DNA of 5,190 nt from positions 1 to 5,190 of the forward strand of contig DNHK01000221.1 of NCBI GenBank assembly GCA_003485905.1, given 5' to 3'. Each line of letters begins with the position of its first letter. The stretch's first letter is position 1. A model generated the notes under the pieces. It made no database searches. It was not told the origin of the DNA and saw nothing but the letters and a program-made list of their open reading frames with translations. Made by a program: the position numbers and the translations under genes. This document shows positions 1 to 5,190 of this stretch, piece after piece. The DNA comes from Gammaproteobacteria bacterium. GTDB taxonomy: Bacteria > Pseudomonadota > Gammaproteobacteria > Arenicellales > Arenicellaceae.

Positions 1-485
1 AATCGGACGAATTCACCGTCTTCTGATATCGGCTGGAGAGACTTTTTTATGTTCTCGTCCCAAAAATCGATCAACCAAGAAATCGGCTTGTCGTTCGCTC
101 GACTGCCGTAAGCTTCTATAGAATCGTGATTTAAGCTAGATGCTGCATGCCCGATGCTAGTCACGATCTCTATCGCATCAATATCCTTCCTTCGTGTGGA
201 GGCGCCTTTTGAGAACTTGTCGTGATGGTGAATGCCTATAATCTCGCTGAGCCGATAATAGTCATCCGCGTTCAACGAACTCATTTGTTTTGCGAACTTT
301 GAAGCCGTTTTTCTTACTGCTTCTAATTTATCGCGCGACTCGAGGAGAGGAGTTGTTTTCTCATTTGGTTGCTTTATGTAAGCAGCAGACATATGCCATT
401 CAAGAGAGGCTATCAACTCGTCATCAAAGGACGGATTCAGCTTTTTTAGTTCATCTTTTTGATGTTTTCCAAAACTAAATTCCAT
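1..485 (-). CDS. hypothetical protein downstream of the integrase (3'-truncated by the window edge)
   Basis: This reading frame is open from an ATG at 485 through 161 complete codons to the left edge with no stop, so the C-terminus is missing. It begins MEFSFGKHQKDELKKLNPSF. GGAG at 493-496 lies 7 bases before the ATG, a good ribosome binding site that supports this start. The start lies 30 bases after the integrase stop on the same strand, so the two are probably co-transcribed. The product looks soluble and mostly helical: it is rich in Lys, Asp, Glu and Ser, with no signal peptide or membrane segment. A His-rich stretch (IIGIHHHDKF, about residues 85-94) and a Trp-containing segment (SWLIDFWDEN, about 138-147) are visible. 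I recognise no family. Position next to the integrase suggests an element-borne accessory gene, but no function can be assigned from the visible part. Confidence 0.72.
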   Translation of the reverse strand, partial: MEFSFGKHQKDELKKLNPSFDDELIASLEWHMSAAYIKQPNEKTTPLLESRDKLEAVRKTASKFAKQMSSLNADDYYRLSEIIGIHHHDKFSKGASTRRKDIDAIEIVTSIGHAASSLNHDSIEAYGSRANDKPISWLIDFWDENIKKSLQPISEDGEFVR

Positions 486-515
486 TATTTATCTCCAACG
501 ATTGATCTGACGACT

Positions 516-1715
516 CTAAAAAGACTTCGCTTTATCTATATAATCGGACCACCATTGCATCATGCTTCTCCTGCGGTCTAAGTATTCTGCACGATTGTAT
601 GCTGATCTAACTGTGTTTTTATCTACATGAGATAGAGCAGTCTCGATCAGGTCTTTATCGAATCCTTCTTCGTTCAGCACAGTGCTCGCAAGCGCTCGCA
701 AACCATGACCTACTAGCCGTCCTTTGAATCCCATACGCCTGAAAGCCATATTTACTGACGCACTACTCGCGTGGCTTCTTGGATTTCGATTTGATGGGAA
801 TACAAAGGTTCTTTGGCCACTTACGGGCTTAATATCGCGCAATATTTGAAGTGCCTGACTACTTAGCAAGACTTTATGATCGCGCCCGTTTTTCATCCTC
901 TCTGCTGGAATGCTCCAAATTCCGCTGCCAACGTCGATTTCAGTCCACTTCGCTAGTGCTGCTTCTGATGGCCTCACCATTGTGTGCATTTGCCATTCGA
1001 TAAGGCATCTTGTTGTGGAGAGTATTGACGCATTTTCAATTGCTGCCATTAACTGCGGAAGTTCACGAGGAGCAATTGTTGGGTGACTCTTTTTCTTTGG
1101 TGCTTTAAAAGCAACGCCAATTCCTGCCAATGGGTTACTGTCTACGATTCCAGTGTTTACGGCGTAGCTCATGATCATGTTTAGTCTTTGACATATTCGT
1201 TTAACCATCTCTAACTTATTCTGATCAGCGAGAGGCCTTAATGTACGAATCGTCTCCGGCGCTTTAAGCTCTTTTAAAGGCCTGTCTCCGAGCGCTGGAA
1301 ATACATGGTTTCGTAGAGAGCTCATGATGTCATTGGAATATTTATGACTGAGATCGGAGGAATGATTTTCAAACCAGTTTAAAGCGACACTTTTAAGCGT
1401 GTTGGCTTGTTCTTCAAGATCCTTACTATGCTGCTGTTTTCTTTCTATCTGTGGATCTTTTCCATTGGCGAGCAACGACCGATAGTAGTCTCTCAATTGT
1501 CGAGCATCGACAAGATTAAGCTCAGGATAAATCCCAAGCTTCATATTTGTCCGCTTTTTTGTAAGAGGCTTTTGGTAGTTAAAGAGCCATTTTTTAGTGC
1601 CGCTCGGCATAACACGAAGAAGTAAACCTCTCGGGTCCGATAGGCTGTACTCGTTAGAGCGTGGCTTGGCTCTTTTGATTTGTGTATCTGTCAGAAGTGA
1701 TGTGGTATTTGCCAA
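516..1715 (-). CDS. P4-type tyrosine recombinase / site-specific integrase
   Basis: This 399-residue protein would catalyse integration and excision of a mobile element by tyrosine recombination. The N-terminal part (about 1-90) matches the arm-type DNA-binding domain of P4-like integrases (DUF4102 type): SLLTDTQIKRAKP, then SDPRGLLLRV, WLFNYQKP and LGIYPELNLVDAR. A helical core-binding domain follows (about 105-200), then the catalytic domain (about 215-390). All expected catalytic residues are visible: R248 (MVRPSEAALAKW), K275 (AERMKNGRDH), H337 and R340 (HGLRALAST), H363 (LSHVDKN) and nucleophile Y373 (VRSAYNRAEY), followed by the typical RRRSMMQWWSDYID tail. Length is normal, so the enzyme looks intact. 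The start is TTG at 1715: the frame has a stop a few codons upstream, the next Met (M36) would cut the arm domain, and GGAG lies 8 bases upstream. It faces away from the tRNA-3'-end fragment at 1869-1896, the common tRNA-to-int arrangement. Confidence 0.96.
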   Translation of the reverse strand: MANTTSLLTDTQIKRAKPRSNEYSLSDPRGLLLRVMPSGTKKWLFNYQKPLTKKRTNMKLGIYPELNLVDARQLRDYYRSLLANGKDPQIERKQQHSKDLEEQANTLKSVALNWFENHSSDLSHKYSNDIMSSLRNHVFPALGDRPLKELKAPETIRTLRPLADQNKLEMVKRICQRLNMIMSYAVNTGIVDSNPLAGIGVAFKAPKKKSHPTIAPRELPQLMAAIENASILSTTRCLIEWQMHTMVRPSEAALAKWTEIDVGSGIWSIPAERMKNGRDHKVLLSSQALQILRDIKPVSGQRTFVFPSNRNPRSHASSASVNMAFRRMGFKGRLVGHGLRALASTVLNEEGFDKDLIETALSHVDKNTVRSAYNRAEYLDRRRSMMQWWSDYIDKAKSF

Positions 1716-1723
1716 AACAATGG

Positions 1724-1727
1724 CTCC
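1724..1727 (-). promoter_or_regulatory. Shine-Dalgarno sequence fixing a TTG start for the integrase
   Basis: GGAG on the minus strand lies 8 bases before the TTG at 1715. The upstream ATG visible near 1735 is in another frame, and the integrase frame closes with TAA a few codons above the TTG, so this site decides the start. A TTG start may keep integrase levels low; that last point is inference. Confidence 0.75.
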
Positions 1728-1737
1728 GAAACATCTG

Positions 1738-1756
1738 TGTTACTTTCTATGTTACA
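1738..1756 (-). repeat. 19-bp motif, copy 1 (candidate integrase-arm or excisionase/operator site)
   Basis: The minus strand reads TGTAACATAGAAAGTAACA. It contains GTAACA twice, with a 12-bp period, so it looks like two half-sites about one helical turn apart. A second copy in opposite orientation lies at 1958-1976, with 15 of 19 positions identical. This copy sits between the integrase start and the tRNA-end fragment and overlaps the candidate -10. Arm-type integrase sites and excisionase sites typically lie in such positions, but the assignment is inference. Confidence 0.45.
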
Positions 1757-1776
1757 TTAGATATCGGATTTGGCAA
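1749..1776 (-). promoter_or_regulatory. candidate sigma70-type promoter of the integrase
   Basis: On the minus strand TTGCCA (1776-1771, 5 of 6 matches to the -35 consensus) is followed after 16 bases by TAACAT (1754-1749, 4 of 6 matches to the -10). Transcription would start near 1742, giving a leader of about 27 bases that contains the GGAG ribosome binding site. The -10 lies inside the 19-bp motif at 1738-1756, so a protein bound there would block or modulate this promoter. A perfect TATAAT also occurs on the minus strand at 1817-1812, but I see no convincing -35 for it. Confidence 0.4.
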
Positions 1777-1868
1777 GACGCTAGAAGACGGTAAAATACA
1801 TCAAAATACTGATTATAAAGTAAAAAAAGAGATTAAAGGATAGAACAGGACGTTACTGGAAATCTAAA

Positions 1869-1896
1869 TGGCGGAAGAGGCAGGAGTCGAACCCAC
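1869..1896 (-). other. tRNA 3'-end fragment, probable attachment-site core
   Basis: Read on the minus strand from 1896 to 1869 this is a tRNA 3' end: T-stem GTGGG, T-loop TTCGACT, T-stem CCTGC, acceptor strand CTCTTCC, discriminator G and CCA. The T-stem pairs only with two G-U wobbles. No matching 5' acceptor (GGAAGAG), D-arm or anticodon arm occurs in the preceding 90 bases, so it is not a full tRNA gene. Twelve bases lie between the T-loop and the discriminator, the normal 5+7 layout; tRNA-Sec would have 13. GGAAGAG pairing with a G discriminator would fit a serine tRNA, but identity is unproven. P4-type integrases commonly target tRNA 3' ends, and the integrase gene starts 153 bases away, so this is most likely the att core. 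Confidence 0.7.
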
Positions 1897-1957
1897 TTTT
1901 TAAAACGCCGTATTATCTGACTTACAACGGTGACAACACCGCCTAAAACAACCAAAG

Positions 1958-1976
1958 TGTAACAGAAAATGTAGCA
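1958..1976 (+). repeat. 19-bp motif, copy 2 (inverted relative to copy 1)
   Basis: The plus strand reads TGTAACAGAAAATGTAGCA, matching the minus-strand motif at 1756-1738 at 15 of 19 positions without gaps. It again holds two half-sites, GTAACA and GTAGCA, with the same 12-bp period. It lies 61 bases to the right of the tRNA-end fragment while copy 1 lies 112 bases to the left, so the pair brackets the presumed crossover region. That resembles the P and P' arms of a phage attachment site. Confidence 0.4.
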
Positions 1977-2293
1977 AAAACTTGGGAGACACAATAGACC
2001 ACGCCCCCCTCCCCTTCGGCGAGTTGCAGGGCTGGGCCAGTTCAACATCTGACCGCTATGGCTCTCCTGGGGATTTAAAGATCAAACGAGACTACCTGCA
2101 AGCGAGCCTGACGTAATAGGTGGGGGCAGGAGGCCGGTGGGGGGTGGGTAGTGGTATATAGTGACACGAGAATATTTTGAGCGGTTTTAGGATGTTAACT
2201 TGTTCAAAGGCGTTCTTGAGAGCTAACCAACTAGACAAAACTAACCGCAGTAGATGAGGAGGTTGATCATAAGTAGCATATTTGACTCTCACA

Positions 2294-4663
2294 TTAGGTA
2301 TATTCAATACCGGTAGTAGCTAGACCCACTAAATTGATGTTCTGCAGATTAAGCTCATTTTCTGCGACCTGCATCGCAAGACTGACAGGACTAAGACTTC
2401 CGTTATCAATCAACGAACCATATTGATCAATAAGAGACTGTGGTGCGGATTGTCCCGTAAGAGTTCCATAGAAATGAGTAACTAAAGTAGCACCACTTGG
2501 ATCAGACCCGAAGACAGCGTCGAGTGCTGTTTGCAGGAAGTCTTCATAAGTTACGCCTCCGTCAAGAATGCCTAATCCTACTCCAACGAGATCAGCTCGG
2601 TTTACCCCGGAAGCACCAAGAAAAGCGCCAAGTATTTTGGCCGTCATGCCGGCATTACCATCTAAGTCCAACGCTAAGCTGATGTCCAAAAACTCAACTC
2701 TTTCAATATCTTTTAGAGTATCTTGATTGAATGACCAGCCTTCCCATGATTCGACGCCAGATTCAGGAGTAGGATCAACAACAAATTTCGCCCATGTGAA
2801 ATTTTTCTTCTCTGAAGCATAGACTACAACATCAATGCCTGCACCACCGTCTACATAGTCATCGCCACCGTTAAGGTTGATTATATTGTTTGCGTCATTT
2901 CCAAATAATTTGTCTGCGTATTCTGTGCCAATAACATTCTCAATAACAGTGCCAAAGTTAACGGTGATTTGTCCGGGAGAGGTAATAAGATCAGAAGCAA
3001 TATCACCAACGAAGTCATGATAGCCCGCACTGAGATGCAAAGTTATCCCTTGTCTAAGTGATGACGCATCAATCGTGTCCGTTCCGTCTCCATCCCAAAT
3101 AAAGTTAGGAGCATCCGAATCAATAACGTAAGTATCGTCACCTATCCTTTCGGTTTTACTCGGTCCATAGATGTATTGCAGCGCAGCAATATCTAACTCT
3201 GAAAAAGCTAATTTATATTCAGCGCTAGTTTCGTTGTAGGACATCATTGTCCATCTAGCATGATCTTCTGTCCCTTGAAGGTACGGTGGGTCAGCTATAT
3301 CTCCATCGGTATCTGCTTCGTCAAAGGGATGTTTAAGTCCGAGGGCATGGCCCAATTCATGCGTCATTGTATTCGCGCCGGAAGTGCCGGTGCTTAAAGT
3401 GCTGTTGTAATCTTTGTTATTGAGAAATATGTCGCTTCCTGTCGAGCTACTATGTGGATATTGCGCATATCCGCCGGTGTCTGTCTGATTATTCAGTGCA
3501 ACGGCGATCGTGTTTGGTTGGTCAGCTGAAGTGGTGCTTGAAATATTTACGTTTATAATCGTGGAGAGAGACTTGATTAGATCTGCCGCGTTTTTCTGCT
3601 GTGTAGCATTAAGTCCTGTGTAGCCCGCTGCATGATCTTCTCGAGTGTCATAGTCGGGTAGATTGTCGGGAAAAACATAGTAGAACTCCCGATTCTCGCC
3701 AAGATAACTATCGTACCTTCCACCATTTCCATCTGAGGCGACCAATGAATCGATCCAATATGGCAAAGATAATGCCCCGTTTATATATGTTACCGTCTCG
3801 ATTTCGACTGGAATTTTCGCAAAGGAAACTGAGACTATCGCTGTATCGTTACCTCCGCTGTCATAAATATGGTCGGTTAGCGAGTTAATATAATAAATAT
3901 CATCTCCATCACCACCCACCAAATCATCATTTCCCTGACCACCAATCAGTGTATCGTTACCCTCATAACCACGAAGCTCGTCATCACCGTTGCCACCTTC
4001 AATTATGTCGTCTCCATCGCCCCCTAAGAGTCGATCATCTCCATCGTCGCCATAGACTCTATTTTTCCCATCGCTCGCCCATATAAAATCATTGCCTGCG
4101 CCGCCATAGATAGTATCGTCCCCATCTCCCCCGCCGATCTTGTCATCACCTGCATCGCCGTAGATGGTTTTATTCCCAATAAGCGCAGAAGAAAAGCCGC
4201 TATTATCAGCGTTAATAAAATCGTTTCCGTTACCACCCCGTACTATGTCGTCTCCGGAATAAGTATTAATTTCATCATTACCGTCGCCACCTTCAATTTG
4301 GTCGTCGTCATCTCCCCCTTCTAGCCGGTCGTCTCCAGCTTCACCATAGAGGATATTTTGACCATCTTTAGCCCATATATAATCATCACCAGAACCTCCA
4401 TAAATAAGGTCGTCCCCACTGCCACCACCAATTTTGTCATTTCCAGCATCACCATAAAGAGTTTTACTTCCGTTGCCTGAAATATAAAAAGTGTCTGCGT
4501 CCGAGTTAATAAAATCGTCCCCATCGCCACCGCGCGCGACATCATCTCCCGAGCCTGTCGATATTTCGTCGCTGCCAAGATTACCGATTAACGTATCGTT
4601 TCCACTACCGCCGGACCAAGTAGTCGTCGCCATCGCCCCCATAAATGACATCATTACCCTCAC
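2294..4663 (-). CDS. RTX serralysin-like (M10B) zinc metalloprotease, main part after frameshift
   Basis: This 789-codon frame holds most of a secreted calcium-dependent protease. Its first 17 codons (GTG at 4663) are out-of-frame translation; real homology begins with GGSGNDTLI at 4612, continuing the frame at 4605-5000. Residues about 18-256 are RTX nonapeptides. About 300-500 is the metzincin domain: YYVFPDNLPDY, LNATQQKNAADLI, zinc site HELGHALGLKH (435-445, bases 3329-3361) with Glu436 as catalytic base, and Met-turn MMSYNE (473-478) whose Tyr is a serralysin-type ligand. About 500-620 resembles the serralysin C-terminal domain with a second RTX block (GTEYADKLFGND, GGDDYVDGGAG). About 648-789 is a C-terminal domain starting near KDIERVEFLDISLALDLDGN and ending GLATTGIEYT, likely carrying the type I secretion signal. 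It probably cleaves extracellular protein; the substrate is unknown. Intact coding from 4612 to the stop suggests recent or artefactual disruption. Confidence 0.9.
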   Translation of the reverse strand: MRVMMSFMGAMATTTWSGGSGNDTLIGNLGSDEISTGSGDDVARGGDGDDFINSDADTFYISGNGSKTLYGDAGNDKIGGGSGDDLIYGGSGDDYIWAKDGQNILYGEAGDDRLEGGDDDDQIEGGDGNDEINTYSGDDIVRGGNGNDFINADNSGFSSALIGNKTIYGDAGDDKIGGGDGDDTIYGGAGNDFIWASDGKNRVYGDDGDDRLLGGDGDDIIEGGNGDDELRGYEGNDTLIGGQGNDDLVGGDGDDIYYINSLTDHIYDSGGNDTAIVSVSFAKIPVEIETVTYINGALSLPYWIDSLVASDGNGGRYDSYLGENREFYYVFPDNLPDYDTREDHAAGYTGLNATQQKNAADLIKSLSTIINVNISSTTSADQPNTIAVALNNQTDTGGYAQYPHSSSTGSDIFLNNKDYNSTLSTGTSGANTMTHELGHALGLKHPFDEADTDGDIADPPYLQGTEDHARWTMMSYNETSAEYKLAFSELDIAALQYIYGPSKTERIGDDTYVIDSDAPNFIWDGDGTDTIDASSLRQGITLHLSAGYHDFVGDIASDLITSPGQITVNFGTVIENVIGTEYADKLFGNDANNIINLNGGDDYVDGGAGIDVVVYASEKKNFTWAKFVVDPTPESGVESWEGWSFNQDTLKDIERVEFLDISLALDLDGNAGMTAKILGAFLGASGVNRADLVGVGLGILDGGVTYEDFLQTALDAVFGSDPSGATLVTHFYGTLTGQSAPQSLIDQYGSLIDNGSLSPVSLAMQVAENELNLQNINLVGLATTGIEYT
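3980..4567 (-). repeat. tandem duplication of a 98-residue RTX block (two 294-bp units)
   Basis: Residues encoded by 4567-4274 (starting EISTGSGDD, ending GGDGND) and 4273-3980 (starting EINTYSGDD, ending GGNGDD) align over 98 positions without a gap. By hand count about 64 are identical. Shared non-consensus marks include DFIN, KT-YGDAG, DKIGGG, IYGG, IWA and DDRL. The DNA has diverged clearly, so this is an old internal duplication of a whole array segment and not a recent slippage event. A less conserved stretch of about 12 residues falls in the middle of each unit. Confidence 0.8.
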
Positions 4664-5000
4664 GTCCTCGCAATATGTCGTTGCCGCTACCCCCAGTTAA
4701 CTCGTCATCACCTTCATATCCGATTAAAACGTCATCTCCATCTTCACCAAAAAGTTTGTCCGCTGCTGAGCCGCCAATGATGACGTCGTTACCCTCTCCG
4801 CCATACGCAATTAAAGACTCGGATTGATCGTAATAACTCCATCCCCCTCGCCGATCAGTTTGATCTGCTAAATAACCATTTATCTCGTCATCACCACCAC
4901 CTCCATAAATGATGTCTTCACCACCGTTAGGAATTATCCGATCCGAGTCATCTGTGCCTCTAAGTGTTTCGGAGGAGGCCTTACCAGTGATAGTTGGCAT
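4605..5000 (-). CDS. RTX protein N-terminal fragment (5' part of the frameshifted protease)
   Basis: This 131-codon frame starts with ATG at 5000, preceded by AGGA at 5009-5012 with 8-base spacing, so it holds the true start of the RTX protease gene. It begins MPTITGKASSETLRGTDDSD, an N-terminus of the kind seen on RTX proteins exported without a cleaved signal peptide. Nonapeptides follow from about residue 26: GGEDIIYGG, then an irregular insert (LADQTDRRGGWSYYDQSESL, about 44-63), then regular repeats such as GEDGDDVLI, GGSGNDILR and GGDGDDYLV. After V129 the frame runs into RR and a stop, while frame +1 continues with GGSGNDTLI in perfect register. On its own it would be a short calcium-binding peptide with no catalytic domain. 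It should be read as the 5' end of one 901-residue protein together with 2294-4612. Confidence 0.88.
   Translation of the reverse strand: MPTITGKASSETLRGTDDSDRIIPNGGEDIIYGGGGDDEINGYLADQTDRRGGWSYYDQSESLIAYGGEGNDVIIGGSAADKLFGEDGDDVLIGYEGDDELTGGSGNDILRGREGNDVIYGGDGDDYLVRR
4611..4617 (-). other. frameshift point in the RTX protease gene (one extra base)
   Basis: The minus strand reads TTG GTC CGG CGG TAG in the upstream frame. Removing one C at 4613 or 4614 gives TTG GTC GGC GGT AGT, that is LV followed by GGSGND, which restores the nonapeptide register exactly. The joined frame is then open from 5000 to 2294. A real indel, a sequencing error, or (less likely) a +1 translational frameshift could explain this. 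Confidence 0.9.
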
Positions 5001-5190
5001 TGTTATTATCCTTTAGAAAAAACATATCTAACCAGAATTAGTGTAAGTATTTTTTCTCATTATCTCTCATCTTAGGAACTATATGCGAATTATTACGACT
5101 TGAGACTTAGAATAAAATCTAATGTCTGCTAAAGAATTTCCTACTCCACTTGAAGTGATCAGAGTCATCTCTCTATTTTGATATGTTCCG
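5001..5190 (-). promoter_or_regulatory. upstream region of the RTX gene
   Basis: This AT-rich stretch precedes the RTX start. AGGA at 5009-5012 is its ribosome binding site. A -10-like TATAGT lies on the minus strand at 5083-5078, but no good -35 is seen at the proper distance, so the promoter is not firmly placed. No conserved gene is visible here. Confidence 0.3.

Larger units (their letters stand above)
1716..2293. other. gene-free region between integrase and RTX gene, including att site and C/G-rich tracts
   Basis: No reading frame here has a recognisable product. The left part holds the integrase promoter region, the tRNA-end fragment and the two 19-bp motifs. A 5-bp hairpin (CGGTG-ACAA-CACCG, 1928-1941) is present but has no T-run. 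At 2001-2016 the plus strand is C-rich (CCCCCCTCCCC), and at 2119-2154 it is strongly G-rich, including a run of six G; both stand out against the otherwise AT-rich flanks. No clear rho-independent terminator is visible for the RTX gene, whose transcript would enter from the right. The short open frames in this region have no ribosome binding site or recognisable composition and are best ignored. Confidence 0.6.
3896..4925 (-). repeat. N-terminal RTX nonapeptide array
   Basis: A long run of GGxGxDxUx calcium-binding nonapeptides spans both fragments of the gene, about residues 26 to 368 of the joined protein. Such arrays fold into a parallel beta-roll on binding calcium outside the cell. In the DNA this appears on the plus strand as recurring ATCATC, CGTCxCC and CCACC triplets. 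The frameshift at 4613-4614 lies inside the array. Confidence 0.85.

Noticed and set aside
1869..1896. Fragment of a selenocysteine tRNA (selC)
   Set aside because: The sequence resembles a selC 3' end, but 12 bases separate T-loop and discriminator instead of 13, so the acceptor/T-stem layout is the ordinary 7+5.
1869..1960. Complete tRNA gene on the minus strand
   Set aside because: Only the T-arm, acceptor 3' strand and CCA are present. There is no GGAAGAG 5' strand, D-arm or anticodon arm at a plausible distance, nor a variable arm just before the T-stem.
1833..2048. 71-codon minus-strand frame
   Set aside because: It runs through the tRNA fragment and both C-rich tract and motif copy 2; the product is low-complexity and has no ribosome binding site.
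2001..2154. Large hairpin between the C-rich and G-rich tracts, or a canonical G-quadruplex
   Set aside because: Pairing of the tracts needs mismatches across about 110 bases, and only three G-runs of three or more are clearly separated, short of the four needed.
2092..2307. 71-codon minus-strand frame overlapping the RTX stop
   Set aside because: It starts inside the RTX gene's end and its C-terminal part is the G-rich tract read as prolines; no support as a gene.
4321..4578. Minus-strand out-of-frame protein rich in Met
   Set aside because: It is the alternative frame of the GGxGxD repeats, kept open by their periodic codons.
4605..4625. Programmed +1 ribosomal frameshift
   Set aside because: The site TTG GTC CGG CGG TAG lacks a known shifty codon-stop arrangement or clear stimulatory element; an indel or sequence error is simpler.
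4491..4827. Plus-strand frames rich in Ser and Pro
   Set aside because: They are antisense translations of the RTX repeats, whose regular codon pattern keeps opposite frames open.
5079..5189. Possible 3' end of another minus-strand gene entering from the right edge
   Set aside because: A frame of 36 codons is open to the edge, but it is too short and has no recognisable composition; chance cannot be excluded.

Overview
The window holds three protein-coding units, all on the minus strand, and one gene-free stretch of about 580 bases. The moderate-to-low GC, a gammaproteobacterial-looking P4-type integrase and an RTX protein with a C-terminal tail that I associate with marine bacteria together suggest an aquatic, probably marine, proteobacterium. 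This is an inference from sequence style; nothing in the window fixes the taxon.

Left part (1-1715): a tyrosine recombinase with a complete catalytic set occupies 516-1715. It is followed 30 bases downstream on the same strand by the N-terminal 161 codons of an unrecognised soluble protein (485 to the left edge). Both have good Shine-Dalgarno sequences and probably form one transcript. This is the end of an integrative element (genomic island or prophage).

Middle (1716-2293): no gene. It carries a candidate integrase promoter, the 3' end of a tRNA gene (T-arm, acceptor strand, G discriminator and CCA, minus strand, 1869-1896) with no tRNA body attached, and two inverted copies of a 19-bp motif on either side of that fragment. 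This looks like an attachment site with flanking recombinase or excisionase binding sites. Further right are C-rich and G-rich tracts of unknown meaning.

Right part (2294-5000): a large RTX protein split by a one-base frameshift at about 4613-4614. Joined, it would be 901 residues: a long N-terminal array of glycine/aspartate-rich calcium-binding nonapeptides, an embedded serralysin-type (M10B) zinc protease domain with HELGHALGLKH and a Met-turn, a short second RTX block, and a C-terminal domain ending GLATTGIEYT. It has no signal peptide, as expected for a type I secretion substrate, but no transporter genes are present here. Bases 5001-5190 are its upstream region.

Functionally the window reads as a mobile-element boundary (integrase plus attachment site) beside a secreted calcium-dependent protease gene that is either inactivated or affected by a sequencing error. 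I see no CRISPR array, complete RNA gene, insertion sequence or clearly new system. The most informative oddities are the attachment-site architecture, the frameshift, and the inverted domain order of the protease.
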